This document shows, one piece after another, positions 14,966 to 22,931 of a stretch of 64,000 nt of DNA (its first letter is position 1; every line of letters starts with the position of its first letter). Both the position numbers and the translations under genes were made by a program. Source of the DNA: a virus. The notes beneath the pieces were generated by a model. That model was not told the DNA's origin, did no database searches, and saw only the letters and a list, made by a program, of their open reading frames with translations. Location of the stretch: IMG/VR virus record IMGVR_UViG_3300010430_000013, positions 1 through 64,000 of that record. One strand, given 5' to 3'.

Positions 14966-16002
14966 TTTTTCAAACCCTTAAACTCTGTTATTACATTCTT
15001 CCAATTGATCAGATTGACCAACGTATCAAGTTCTGCTATGCAATATGAGTCGCCCTGCTTTAATATGTACTCCATGTCACGTCTGGAGCAAATGAAGGCA
15101 CCCTGAGGCAAGTCTTCTAGGAATCCAACGGGACCACCAATCCAGCCGCCGTATTGTTTATCAGGACCCCAAGAGTTCAAAATCACAAATGCATCTAACT
15201 CATCAATATAAGCGCAAACATTCATGCAATGAGCCCAAGCTCTGCCAGTTCTAGGTGAAACTCCCTGCGAATCCCGTGTCGTTCTAAAAGAACTCTGGGA
15301 GCAGATATATATAGGAAAACCGCGCTGTAAAGCGACCCTGGCTTCCTCCGTATCTTCGACTAAAACAGCTCTGCCCTTGTACTCAGAAGCCTTTTCTGTA
15401 ACTTCTTGAGGTACGGAACCAGAGCGCGTCCAAGATCTAATTAATCCAATATTGTAGTCATTGAAATCATATTGACCCGCCTTTTGAGATCTGAATGGAA
15501 TGCCGTATTTACTAATACTGCTAGCCATCCAAGATCCGGTTGAACCATCGCCAAATCCGCCATGACCAATACGACTGAGTGCATAGATATGACCCTTTGC
15601 AACAAGACCAACCCATCTATTGTTTTTTGACCAAACGCTTCGAGAGTAAGCCATTACGGCCCCTCTTTGATCAATTGCTGAGCCACTGCCAAATCCGACG
15701 CAACTCCCAAGTTGACCCTGATTTTCTGCGTCTAATCTACCTGTTTGCTTTTCTAGGTCGGATAACTCTCCCAATTCCTTCTTAAGTTGATAGAGTGCCC
15801 TATAGAGCAGGGCAGAACCTTCCTCGTCTTTGTATAGCGAAGCTACCTTGATGAACTTAGTTCTAAGGAGTTGATGTTCAGGACTCCGTTGGTATTCACG
15901 TCTGGCCTGTGGGTCATCTACCCATCCGTTAGTATTATAGGGTAATTGGGCCAACGAAACCTGAGAAAAAACCAGGCACAAGAAGATTATGAAATTTCGC
16001 AT
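14962..16002 (-). CDS. Secreted papain-like cysteine protease
   Basis: 346 aa. Signal peptide 1-18 (FIIFLCLVFSQVSLA). The papain-family (C1) signature is present: NQGQLGSCVGFG with C101 (QGxxGSC), H258 in WAHCMNV, and N276 in VILNSWG. An approximately 80-residue stretch before the catalytic Cys may act as a propeptide. It sits in an operon of secreted and membrane proteins, so it likely acts in the periplasm or at the cell surface. Substrate unknown. Confidence 0.85.
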   Translation of the reverse strand: MRNFIIFLCLVFSQVSLAQLPYNTNGWVDDPQARREYQRSPEHQLLRTKFIKVASLYKDEEGSALLYRALYQLKKELGELSDLEKQTGRLDAENQGQLGSCVGFGSGSAIDQRGAVMAYSRSVWSKNNRWVGLVAKGHIYALSRIGHGGFGDGSTGSWMASSISKYGIPFRSQKAGQYDFNDYNIGLIRSWTRSGSVPQEVTEKASEYKGRAVLVEDTEEARVALQRGFPIYICSQSSFRTTRDSQGVSPRTGRAWAHCMNVCAYIDELDAFVILNSWGPDKQYGGWIGGPVGFLEDLPQGAFICSRRDMEYILKQGDSYCIAELDTLVNLINWKNVITEFKGLKK

Positions 16003-16003
16003 A

Positions 16004-16309
16004 TCAATTATTCAACTCTGGGATATCAGGATAAGTTCTTCTTCTAAATTCTGGGTCCTGAAGCTCTTTCCAAGACTGCCTAATAAAATATTCTCGTATT
16101 TGCTCAAGCATCCGTTGCTCAACCCGCCGAAAATATCGAGCTTTTGTTTTGTATTTTGATTTTGTTCTGAATGGTTCTTGCTTAATTAAGGGCTCCACGG
16201 TAGACTCATTAAGAGTAACTGACTTACTCGGAGTTGGCTCAAATGGCACAATTCCTGCAAAGCACGGAGCGCAGCATATTAAAAAGATAAATAATGTTAA
16301 TTTATTCAT
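16004..16309 (-). CDS. Secreted basic protein
   Basis: 101 aa. The ATG at 16309 is preferred to a GTG at 16318. Signal peptide MNKLTLFIFLICCAPCFA; the mature part is basic (KSKYKTKARYFRRVEQRM). It ends just before the papain-like protease start, suggesting linked export. Family unknown. Confidence 0.6.
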   Translation of the reverse strand: MNKLTLFIFLICCAPCFAGIVPFEPTPSKSVTLNESTVEPLIKQEPFRTKSKYKTKARYFRRVEQRMLEQIREYFIRQSWKELQDPEFRRRTYPDIPELNN

Positions 16310-16544
16310 CCATGACACCTAGCGGGCTTGGAACTACTGAATCGGGCTCCACAGGCTCTACTACATCTTTCCCAAAGAGTTTTGCCTTGGTGTAGCCCAA
16401 CTGATAACCGGCATTATAAGAGGCGCAGCTAGGCACGATTGCGAGAAGACCACCAACAACCAGCAAGACAACGGTTTTTACGAAGCCGTACATATCATCA
16501 ATAGGGTTGAAGATTCCAACGATGCTGCTCAATAGTTCTTTCAT
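16302..16544 (-). CDS. Small membrane protein
   Basis: 80 aa with one clear transmembrane helix (VKTVVLLVVGGLLAIVP, about residues 22-38), then GYQLGYTKAK and an acidic, Pro-rich tail. Overlaps its neighbours on both sides. The size and charged tail could suit a spanin- or holin-like protein, but nothing shows this. Confidence 0.6.
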   Translation of the reverse strand: MKELLSSIVGIFNPIDDMYGFVKTVVLLVVGGLLAIVPSCASYNAGYQLGYTKAKLFGKDVVEPVEPDSVVPSPLGVMDE

Positions 16545-16819
16545 TCTTCGATTCTCGCTATCAAAACGCCTTGACCCTTAATGAGCCTGTGATAGAATTC
16601 CTTCTCAATTAAGTAATCCTGACCAACGCATAGCTCGACTGGAACACAATCATCCATTTGGATTTTCCAGCCGCCTTCATTTGTCAATATTGTAACTCGT
16701 CTGTTGTTTTTATCTCTATGCCAAACTAAGTCTTTGGCGTTTGTATTTTTATCGAAGACTCTGTAAAAAACATTCTCATTAATGCCAGAGTCCGCTTGGA
16801 AAAATGGAAAGTCAGACAT
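16541..16819 (-). CDS. Cupin-like conserved phage protein
   Basis: 92 aa from the ATG fused to the previous stop (TAATG). DLVWHRDKNNRRVTIL, GGWKIQMDD, a P..L..G pattern and YHRLIKGQG match, from memory, a short conserved phage family with the VWHRD ... YHRLIKG signature. The histidine arrangement suggests a cupin-like fold. Presumably virion-associated, but the role is unknown. Confidence 0.65.
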   Translation of the reverse strand: MSDFPFFQADSGINENVFYRVFDKNTNAKDLVWHRDKNNRRVTILTNEGGWKIQMDDCVPVELCVGQDYLIEKEFYHRLIKGQGVLIARIEE

Positions 16820-17397
16820 TACCAATACTTGCCACCGATTGGCTCGCCTCCATAAATCTTATGAAAATACCGGTTAACTCGGCAACTCCAATAACTAGGA
16901 GTCAACTTATCATTAGCCTGCTCACAATTATGCCTAGCTGTGAAAGCAGCTCTGCGTTCCGGGTCTTCCAAAAGTTTACGTGTAACATTTAACCCAAAAT
17001 TAATCTTACGAACATTTCCAGTTTTAGGGTCCTTAACGAAAACTTTAAACTTTTTTACATCACCCTTCATTGGTTTGTTTAGTTCGACATCTTTTCCTTG
17101 ATACTCAGCCGCACTAACAAAACCAAAATATTCGTCAACTATGTAAATATGGTCGGCTGAGGTGAAATCTTCCGAAGAGATAGGAAAATCAAGAGGAACT
17201 TCCTCTCCATTGAACAAACCGAATTCTCCAATTTCAGTCGAAATAAAATCCCGTTCTGATTCAGAGATTTCTAGTGAATCAATATTGGCCTTGGCCTCAT
17301 TAATAACCCTAAAAAAGGTATCGCTTCCATAGCGATAGGCATCAATCAATCCATCGTCAACGCTTAAGGCGTATTCTAATTCTTTAGACAAGTTCAT
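16819..17397 (-). CDS. Phage protein with RRxAFxARHxC...YWSCR domain
   Basis: 192 aa. The C-terminal 70 residues (KFKVFVKDPKTGNVRKINFG, DPERRAAFTARHNCEQ, YWSCR) match a domain found in many large phages near structural and head-maturation genes. The N-terminal part is unique, with helical and acidic stretches. I infer a virion-related role from domain context only. Confidence 0.65.
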   Translation of the reverse strand: MNLSKELEYALSVDDGLIDAYRYGSDTFFRVINEAKANIDSLEISESERDFISTEIGEFGLFNGEEVPLDFPISSEDFTSADHIYIVDEYFGFVSAAEYQGKDVELNKPMKGDVKKFKVFVKDPKTGNVRKINFGLNVTRKLLEDPERRAAFTARHNCEQANDKLTPSYWSCRVNRYFHKIYGGEPIGGKYW

Positions 17398-17400
17398 TTT

Positions 17401-17850
17401 TTACCAAGGTTTTGAGTTATAGACAGAAGAAGCTTCGTAGGCATCAGCCAATTCTCTGAGTTTTGCCACAAGGGTAGCTCTATCTGTTACCTCTTCGAGA
17501 TTTTTTTCGACCCAAACTTCAATTTTTTCTGCTAGATTTGGATACTTTAACTTAAAATCAAAGCCAGCGGGATACGAAATCTCTAAAGCTCTGAGTAATA
17601 CACTCTGCATATCTGAAGGAGTCTTGTAAATGTTACGACCTTTGGCGTCTACGGCGATACTGTTAGAGGCAGACCTGAGACATGCCGCCAAAAGCGCCAA
17701 ATCGCTCGCTGACTCCTTTGGAGCGTTCTGGATGACTATCGTGTCGATTTCTGTCTTGGGGGCCACAGATTGCGAGCCAGGCATCGAGTTGAAGTATCCG
17801 AAGGCACCAATGCCGACCATAAGCAGGCCGATTAAGTCATTAGCTTTCAT
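17401..17850 (-). CDS. Membrane-anchored hypothetical protein
   Basis: 149 aa. N-terminal hydrophobic segment (LIGLLMVGIGAFGYF) with Ala/Thr/Asp-rich spacer, then a helical domain (LALLAACLRSASNSIAV ... LVAKLRELADAYEA). Overlaps the operon's first gene by 11 bases. Likely an anchored periplasmic domain. Confidence 0.65.
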   Translation of the reverse strand: MKANDLIGLLMVGIGAFGYFNSMPGSQSVAPKTEIDTIVIQNAPKESASDLALLAACLRSASNSIAVDAKGRNIYKTPSDMQSVLLRALEISYPAGFDFKLKYPNLAEKIEVWVEKNLEEVTDRATLVAKLRELADAYEASSVYNSKPW

Positions 17851-18136
17851 TTGAATTCTCGTTGTCTTTAAGTAATTCCGGTAAAACAGTCGTTCGCAGG
17901 TAGTTCTTAATCTGCGGATTTGCTACAGTATCATGCAAATCTTTAACAATCGCAGCATTTTTCATGAACATGCTATTTTTTTCGACTTCTTTTGCCAAGA
18001 TAGGCCCAAGTTCTTTAACCTTTTTCAGGCTTGGTGACTTAGACTTACTTTTGAAAAGCTCTTTAAGAGCAGGAATTTTGTCAAAAAGAACGACGCCAAT
18101 TCCCAAAATGATTAACCCGATGTAAATTTTGTCCAT
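17840..18136 (-). CDS. Membrane-anchored protein, first gene of minus operon
   Basis: 98 aa from the ATG at 18136 behind GGACAGAAAA; a TTG at 18148 would add four residues. One N-terminal transmembrane helix (IYIGLIILGIGVVLF) is followed by a Lys/Ser-rich linker and a helical domain. The promoter at 18165-18186 is just upstream. Confidence 0.65.
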   Translation of the reverse strand: MDKIYIGLIILGIGVVLFDKIPALKELFKSKSKSPSLKKVKELGPILAKEVEKNSMFMKNAAIVKDLHDTVANPQIKNYLRTTVLPELLKDNENSNES

Positions 18137-18164
18137 TTTTCTGTCCAATTTTAATTGAAGTCTC

Positions 18165-18186
18165 CATACATTATAGACACCAAACA
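18165..18186 (-). promoter_or_regulatory. Promoter of the minus-strand operon
   Basis: The minus strand reads TGTTTGGTGTCTATAATGTA, with a perfect TATAAT (complement of 18170-18175) two bases after GGTG. It would drive the eight-gene run from 18136 down to 14497. Confidence 0.6.
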
Positions 18187-18225
18187 GGGTTTTATCGGAA
18201 ATTTTTTTTGTCGAATTCCCAAAAT

Positions 18226-18236
18226 GGGGTACAATA
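18226..18236 (+). promoter_or_regulatory. Plus-strand promoter of the putative ncRNA
   Basis: GGGGTACAATA resembles the window's GGTG-TATAAT motif. Its TACAAT box (18230-18235) would place a start near 18242, at the head of the GC-rich structured region. Confidence 0.4.
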
Positions 18237-18239
18237 CAG

Positions 18240-18563
18240 GTACGAGGTTAATACTTCAGGCTGGCCGTGAGACTCTGGCGGCGACGTGGGCGCGATTTCA
18301 AAGCGACCAAGGGTGACGAGCCCACAGGAGATTACTTGCTCAAATTCAGGGCGCGTCTGCGGAGATTCGCGTAGGGGTAGAGCAGGACGGCAAACAGATG
18401 CCAAACTAAATCAGACTCACAAATCCTCAATGAGTCTACGTTTCTTAAATGAACCTGAATCCAGAGGTTATGCACTTCTAATAAGCCCCCTTGCTCCACT
18501 CTTTACACATTCAGCATGTGTTTTGTGTTTTTTCTTCTTGTAGTAGTGGGGTAAGGGGCTTTT
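18240..18563 (+). ncRNA. Putative structured non-coding RNA
   Basis: The region 18149-18794 has no convincing gene. 18240-18440 is unusually GC-rich for this genome and has several stems: GTGGGC/GCCCAC (18286-18325), GCGTCTG/CAGATGC around 18355-18400, and AGACTCA/TGAGTCT (18413-18437). It ends in a long, slightly imperfect stem AAGCCCCCTTGCTCCACT / AGTGGGGTAAGGGGCTT (18483-18561) followed by T residues. I could not match it to RNase P, tmRNA, 6S or a known riboswitch. Short ORFs on both strands here have no protein-like features. Confidence 0.5.
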
Positions 18564-18566
18564 CGT

Positions 18567-18654
18567 ATGCACTCTGAAAGCAAAGCTAAGTTGGTTCTTC
18601 CAAGCCCACCGAGTTTTTAAATATAAGAAAAGTTTATTAGAAAATAGAGTGCAT
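18567..18654. repeat. 9-bp inverted repeat in intergenic region
   Basis: ATGCACTCT (18567-18575) and AGAGTGCAT (18646-18654) are perfect complements 70 bases apart, with ATGCACTTCT also at about 18470. The rest of 18655-18794 holds small hairpins such as CGTTAG-TTAAT-CTAACG and leads into the next gene. It could be a processing or regulatory site. Confidence 0.4.
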
Positions 18655-18794
18655 TTGCGCGACTTGGCTGGGTTATTCGGAAACCCAAGAGCACGGCGAA
18701 GCTAGCGTCGTTAGTTAATCTAACGTTTAATCTGTACAGATACCGTATTAGCCGTATAGCGGTAACTTACCGTTAACTCCTATAGAGGACCCTT

Positions 18795-19088
18795 ATGAAG
18801 ATTGAATCTTTTGATGGCAAAACTTATGCAGTTCTTGGTCACACTTTCGTGGACGGATTTTTTATTAATTTAGACTGTCTTGAAAGACATATTGCCGAGG
18901 CGAGAAAGTTAGGAGCAAACGACATACACATGGAAGGCCGTGCTGGTGGAGTTAAACTGCGTTATGTTCGACTCGCCACAAAAAAAGATGCCATCGAGGC
19001 CCAGGTTGGTTATGCGAAAGCCGCATTAAAAAGACAGCAGGAATATGTAAAAAGACTTGAAAGAGATTTAGCAAAGGAGAATAACTAA
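18795..19088 (+). CDS. Hypothetical protein, 97 aa
   Basis: RBS GAGGA precedes the ATG. The N-terminal half is beta-like (GKTYAVLGHTFVDGFFIN) and the C-terminal 40 residues form a likely coiled coil (YAKAALKRQQEYVKRLER). First gene after the structured intergenic region; TAATG leads to the next gene. Family unknown. Confidence 0.7.
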   Translation: MKIESFDGKTYAVLGHTFVDGFFINLDCLERHIAEARKLGANDIHMEGRAGGVKLRYVRLATKKDAIEAQVGYAKAALKRQQEYVKRLERDLAKENN

Positions 19089-19669
19089 TGAAAGTTCCTA
19101 ACTATTTGTTTGATTTTTACTCCATTTCTCTTAGGTATCACAGAGGAGTTACCACCAAACAACAAGAAACCGCCATTAAGATTTTTCTTGAGGAGGTCAA
19201 ACAGAGCTTGCTTAAAGATGTGAGCTATTGCGTCTACAGAGAGTTGAGGCACGCCCAACACTGGACTCCATTCGCTGGTTATACAGTAACATACTCGCGA
19301 GTAGATTATGAAAGCCCAACAAAGCATGGATTAAGGATGACGTTAAATAATGTTGGCAGCAGAGCAAATTTTTTTAAGAAAGCCAACAAAGCATTTTCTA
19401 ACCGTGCAAACTGGTATCCATCGTACGGCGGTTCAAGGTGGGCCAGAATTGCTAAACTCGCAGCTCTCTTGGAAGAAGATAACTTTCAAGATGTTGGAAA
19501 TTCAATTGTTCTTATTGACAGATTGGTTGATGCTGCTCATAATACCGGACGCTGTCTTGATAAGGTTTATCCGGGAATCAATAAGTGGCTCGACAAAAAA
19601 CGCTGCTCGAAGAAAACCGACTGGATCATTCGAGGCTCCAATAGAAAAATCCGCCATATTTTTAGGTGA
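19088..19669 (+). CDS. Hypothetical protein, 193 aa
   Basis: Basic and largely helical, with VYRELRHAQHWTPFAGYT and NWYPSYGGSRWARIAKLAAL, and a Lys/Arg-rich C-terminus (DKKRCSKKTDWIIRGSNRK) that could bind nucleic acid. The start fuses with the previous stop. No family recognised. Confidence 0.7.
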   Translation: MKVPNYLFDFYSISLRYHRGVTTKQQETAIKIFLEEVKQSLLKDVSYCVYRELRHAQHWTPFAGYTVTYSRVDYESPTKHGLRMTLNNVGSRANFFKKANKAFSNRANWYPSYGGSRWARIAKLAALLEEDNFQDVGNSIVLIDRLVDAAHNTGRCLDKVYPGINKWLDKKRCSKKTDWIIRGSNRKIRHIFR

Positions 19670-19672
19670 ACA

Positions 19673-19918
19673 ATGCATTTTAATAAACGCGTCTTAAATA
19701 CATACATTCAACATGGATATAAACTAGTCGGTCCATTTGATATGATAAGGCTTCGTTGTTATGCATGCGAACAAGTGGACCCTTTTTCAAAAAAGAGAAG
19801 TTTTAGTTTCTTAAAACTATCCACTGAATTTACAGGGTATCCAAAATACTTTTGTCTCAATTGCTTAAATCAAATCTTAAAAGAGGAATTCTTACGTGGC
19901 CATCCCCAAAGTAACTAG
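19673..19918 (+). CDS. Small zinc-ribbon-like protein
   Basis: 81 aa with two Cys pairs: RCYACEQ and FCLNCLNQ, about 30 residues apart, the spacing of a treble-clef or zinc-ribbon fold. Overlaps the next gene by 23 bases. Function unknown. Confidence 0.65.
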   Translation: MHFNKRVLNTYIQHGYKLVGPFDMIRLRCYACEQVDPFSKKRSFSFLKLSTEFTGYPKYFCLNCLNQILKEEFLRGHPQSN

Positions 19919-20225
19919 AGAACAATTCGACAAAGCAATGGAAGCCGTCTGGACTGAAATCGAGTATCGAAATAATCTCGAAAGACGCACCGAAGAAGAC
20001 GAATGCAAGGATATTGCGGGTTTTTGCACGCTTCTTAGGCACATGTTGCACAAATGCGAGCAAGATTGGTACAGTTGGAAAGCCTCAGAGCAACCAGACG
20101 GTCAGATGCAAGTGACCGAGTGTCTTCATTGGATGAGAAAGCTTGCCTCTGGAGCAGTTATTGCTATGGTTTACAACGGATCTCTAAACAGAAGGACGTT
20201 TAAAACAAATGAAAAAACCAGCTAA
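19896..20225 (+). CDS. Hypothetical protein, 109 aa
   Basis: GTG start at 19896. Helical, with KAMEAVWTEIEYRNNLERR, DIAGFCTLLRHMLHKCEQDW and HWMRKLASGAVIAM. Overlaps the next gene by 17 bases. No recognised family. Confidence 0.65.
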   Translation: MAIPKVTREQFDKAMEAVWTEIEYRNNLERRTEEDECKDIAGFCTLLRHMLHKCEQDWYSWKASEQPDGQMQVTECLHWMRKLASGAVIAMVYNGSLNRRTFKTNEKTS

Positions 20226-20634
20226 ACCAAAAACACCTAGAAAACCATCTGAGCCAAAGCTTCCCCTGAAGGAGTACCCGTATACAATCAATCATAGTAT
20301 ACAAGGCGAAGGTCGCTTAGTTAATCTTTTGCCAGAAGGGGTTCGTCCAGAAGATTTAGTGATGGAACACACAGGGTATGATGGAGGTTATGAAATCTAC
20401 TATGAGGCAAGGGGAGTCAGACCAAATCACCATTACAAACAAGAAATGAAGGCTTTTCAGGAGAGGTACGCTAAGTATGTAGAAAAACTGAAAGTCTACG
20501 AAGAAAAAATGGAATCCATGCGGGAGGAATTGGATCAATACGAAAAAGACATGGCTGAATACGAAAAGTTTAAAAAGTTAAAACATATTGAACAACTCAA
20601 ACAACAACTCAAGGAACTAGAAAATGAAGATTAA
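20209..20634 (+). CDS. Pro/Lys-rich coiled-coil protein
   Basis: 141 aa. A basic Pro/Lys N-terminus (KKPAKPKTPRKPSEPKLP) is followed by a short globular part (HTGYDGGYEIYYEARG) and a long coiled coil of about 70 residues (YEEKMESMREELDQYEKDM). Possibly a scaffold or adaptor. Function unknown. Confidence 0.65.
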   Translation: MKKPAKPKTPRKPSEPKLPLKEYPYTINHSIQGEGRLVNLLPEGVRPEDLVMEHTGYDGGYEIYYEARGVRPNHHYKQEMKAFQERYAKYVEKLKVYEEKMESMREELDQYEKDMAEYEKFKKLKHIEQLKQQLKELENED

Positions 20635-20645
20635 CAAATTTTTCT

Positions 20646-20954
20646 ATGCAATCTAAAATGAAACTACCTGATGAAAAAATTCAAATAGCCATTTTAAATG
20701 TAATTAAAGCAGGAGGAACTCATCAGAGACACATTGTAGAGCTTGTTCTTAAGGAACATCCTGAAATCATGCACCCGAAAGATATTCGACTAGAAATACG
20801 TTATCTTGAAGGACTTGGTTTAATTAGACAAGAAGGCTTTGGTAGCACCCACAGGTTTCATTCCGCAGTACGTTGGAAGAAAATTACTGAAACTATTCAT
20901 GAAATAAATAAAGATCTACTTATGAACTTGCGCCAGCAGGGTAAAATCAAATAG
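20646..20954 (+). CDS. Winged-helix-like protein
   Basis: 102 aa. KIQIAILNVIKAGGTHQRHI ... DIRLEIRYLEGLGLIRQEG ... RFHSAVRW has the helix-helix-wing order of winged helix-turn-helix proteins. ATG 20646 or 20658 could start it. A DNA-binding regulatory role is inferred from fold pattern only. Confidence 0.6.
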   Translation: MQSKMKLPDEKIQIAILNVIKAGGTHQRHIVELVLKEHPEIMHPKDIRLEIRYLEGLGLIRQEGFGSTHRFHSAVRWKKITETIHEINKDLLMNLRQQGKIK

Positions 20955-20990
20955 AACCACAAAAAAACAAGTGAATATGAAAGGACTTAA

Positions 20991-21158
20991 ATGAGCAGAT
21001 TGTCGATTTTTCTCGGTAACTTTATAGTAACAGTCAATACGTTATGTTTATATGATCCAGACTATAGTGTTAATTTCGCCACAGGATTTCTAATGTTAGG
21101 AGTTGGTCTGTCGATTGGCGGTTTGTTAGCTTTAATTTCGGAGGATTACTTGGCGTGA
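20991..21158 (+). CDS. Two-helix membrane mini-protein, 55 aa
   Basis: MSRLSIFLGNFIVTVNTLC starts a first hydrophobic segment; FLMLGVGLSIGGLLALI is a second. A five-residue leader (MKGLK) overlaps its start in another frame. Lies just before the antisense endonuclease. Function unknown. Confidence 0.55.
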   Translation: MSRLSIFLGNFIVTVNTLCLYDPDYSVNFATGFLMLGVGLSIGGLLALISEDYLA

Positions 21159-21166
21159 AAAAACTT

Positions 21167-22063
21167 CTAAGCTAGATCTAGAGATCTAGATAATTTGTTC
21201 TCAATTTTTGAGTTATATGGAATCTCGATATAACCAATGTTATTATCTAAGCACCAGTCTTTTTTTATCTTATCTCTTCTTTTTCTTGCCTTAAATTCGG
21301 CTTGTCCGCCAAAGTATGCCACTGGCATATAGTGTTGTCGTCCGTGGTACTCGATTACTGTATTGAAGTCAGGTAAATAAAAATCAAACCTTAAGGAGAT
21401 TTTATCAATACACCCTTTGAATTTTTTTTGAGTTTCAAACCTTATTCCTTTTTTAGTTAAAATTTCTGAGATCTTAAGTTCTCCTCTAGAAAAATTGCAT
21501 TGAGGGCATCCTCTTCCATGAAGATGGTTATTGGCATTTTGACTAAAAGGCCCGTGTTCGGGACAAACGATTTCTATTTTGTTGTTCACTCCACAAAAAA
21601 TAGATTCTGAGTAATCGTATTTTTCTCCATGAATTTCTTTAGCCTTTTTAACAAAATGATCTTTGTCAACTCTTCTCGTGTCGTAAAAACACCACCTACA
21701 ACCATCTTTATATAAATGATTTTTTGGTTTCACCATAAAGTCACCATGAATTGGGCATGTGACTGCAACTTCTGTCACTGAGTTTTTATAATCAACGTTT
21801 TCATAGGAGTATTTATTGCCATGTTTTTCTATTGCTTTTGCTATGAACTCTTCTTTTGAATAGTGGGCATTTTCCTTAATGCAGCAAGGACACCCTGTGA
21901 TACCAATTCTATTGCTGTATGGGATTTGCTCGAACCATACGTCATGTTTGATGCACTTTATTGAGATTTTATCTCTACAACTTTTGTAATTAGATTCGTC
22001 ATACTCAAATTTTCCGCCAGTTTCCTTAAAACATCTTTGTATATATTTGTTTTTGTATTTCAT
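21167..22063 (-). CDS. EDxHD homing endonuclease with DUF723-type repeats
   Basis: 298 aa. Three zinc-binding repeats of the type KHGNKYSYENVDYKN ... CPIHGDF ... GCRWC, then the nuclease: GELKISEIL, LRFDFYLPDF and VIEYHGRQHY. It has the same nuclease architecture as the gene at 385-1377 but a different DNA-binding repeat type, so it looks like an independent acquisition. Antisense to all neighbours and led by a promoter-like site at 22103. Probably a free-standing selfish gene. Confidence 0.85.
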   Translation of the reverse strand: MKYKNKYIQRCFKETGGKFEYDESNYKSCRDKISIKCIKHDVWFEQIPYSNRIGITGCPCCIKENAHYSKEEFIAKAIEKHGNKYSYENVDYKNSVTEVAVTCPIHGDFMVKPKNHLYKDGCRWCFYDTRRVDKDHFVKKAKEIHGEKYDYSESIFCGVNNKIEIVCPEHGPFSQNANNHLHGRGCPQCNFSRGELKISEILTKKGIRFETQKKFKGCIDKISLRFDFYLPDFNTVIEYHGRQHYMPVAYFGGQAEFKARKRRDKIKKDWCLDNNIGYIEIPYNSKIENKLSRSLDLA

Positions 22064-22101
22064 TCCAATGTCCTATCCGAGATAAAAAAGACACTTTAAC
22101 T

Positions 22102-22869
22102 ATGTATACACCAAAAACTAAAAAACTTCTTACACAGAATAAAAAATTAGAAAAAACCTCAAAGAACACCAAGTGGAAAATGTATGGCTTAAACTTAAGT
22201 CCTTCTAATATAGAGGGTTCCGGGTTCAATACATGTAAACATGCTGGTTTTTGCAAAGAAGTGTGCATTGTCAAAACCGGACTGAATGTAATGACAGCGG
22301 CTCAAAAATCTAGGATTGATAAAACAAGGTGGCTATTCTATGATCAGAAAGGGTTCTTAACTCATCTTCATAAAGAAATCGGGAATCTATACGATAAACA
22401 CGAAAACAACTTGCTCATCCGCTTAAATATTTTATCTGACATTCCATGGGAACGCATCGACCCAACTTTGTTTTCAAAATATCCAAATGCTCAATTCATT
22501 GATTATACGAAGTACATTGACAGGGCTTGCGATTCTAAGTTTGACAAAAAGTGGCCTGTTAATTACGAGTTAACTTATTCATGGAATGAAAAATCTCATT
22601 CTCACAAGAGAAAGATTAATAAACTGTTAATGTCTGGCGGCAGGATTAATGTTGTTTGGCATCATCGGTATAAGTATAATGATCTCCAACGAAATCAATT
22701 GCCTGAGAATTTTACAATCGCAACAAAAACTCACGAGGTTGTTGATGGGGATTTGGATGATGCAAGGCTGGAGGAAGGAAAGGTTGTAATGGTTAGAGCT
22801 AAACTAGCCAAAACAAAAATTCCGCACTATGTAAAAAAAGGATTTATTTTAGAAAGGAGTAAAGTGTAG
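22102..22869 (+). CDS. GP88-like phage protein
   Basis: 255 aa. The LNLSPSNIEGSGFNTCKHAG ... FCKEVCIVKTG segment with four Cys, followed by SRIDKTRWLFYDQKGFLTHL and ILSDIPWE, matches from memory the GP88 family of phages and plasmids. The Cys cluster could hold a metal. Biochemical function is not established. Confidence 0.65.
   Translation: MYTPKTKKLLTQNKKLEKTSKNTKWKMYGLNLSPSNIEGSGFNTCKHAGFCKEVCIVKTGLNVMTAAQKSRIDKTRWLFYDQKGFLTHLHKEIGNLYDKHENNLLIRLNILSDIPWERIDPTLFSKYPNAQFIDYTKYIDRACDSKFDKKWPVNYELTYSWNEKSHSHKRKINKLLMSGGRINVVWHHRYKYNDLQRNQLPENFTIATKTHEVVDGDLDDARLEEGKVVMVRAKLAKTKIPHYVKKGFILERSKV
22103..22115 (-). promoter_or_regulatory. Possible promoter for the endonuclease
   Basis: The minus strand reads TTTTGGTGTATACA: GGTG directly followed by TATACA (complement of 22103-22108). 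It overlaps the first codons of the plus-strand gene at 22102, so coding constraint may also explain it. Confidence 0.35.
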
Positions 22870-22931
22870 CTTTTTTTAGTAATTTAGTTGTTTGTTTCTA
22901 ACACGTTGTTAATTTGTTTAGGGTTTTTTTG

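Noticed and set aside
18240-18440. tmRNA or RNase P RNA
   Set aside because: Key conserved elements (tRNA-like ends with T-arm for tmRNA; P4 consensus for RNase P) were not found.
18192-18543. Protein-coding ORFs in the 18.2-18.5 kb region (both strands)
   Set aside because: Atypical composition, no convincing RBS, no protein-like motif, and they coincide with stable RNA stems.
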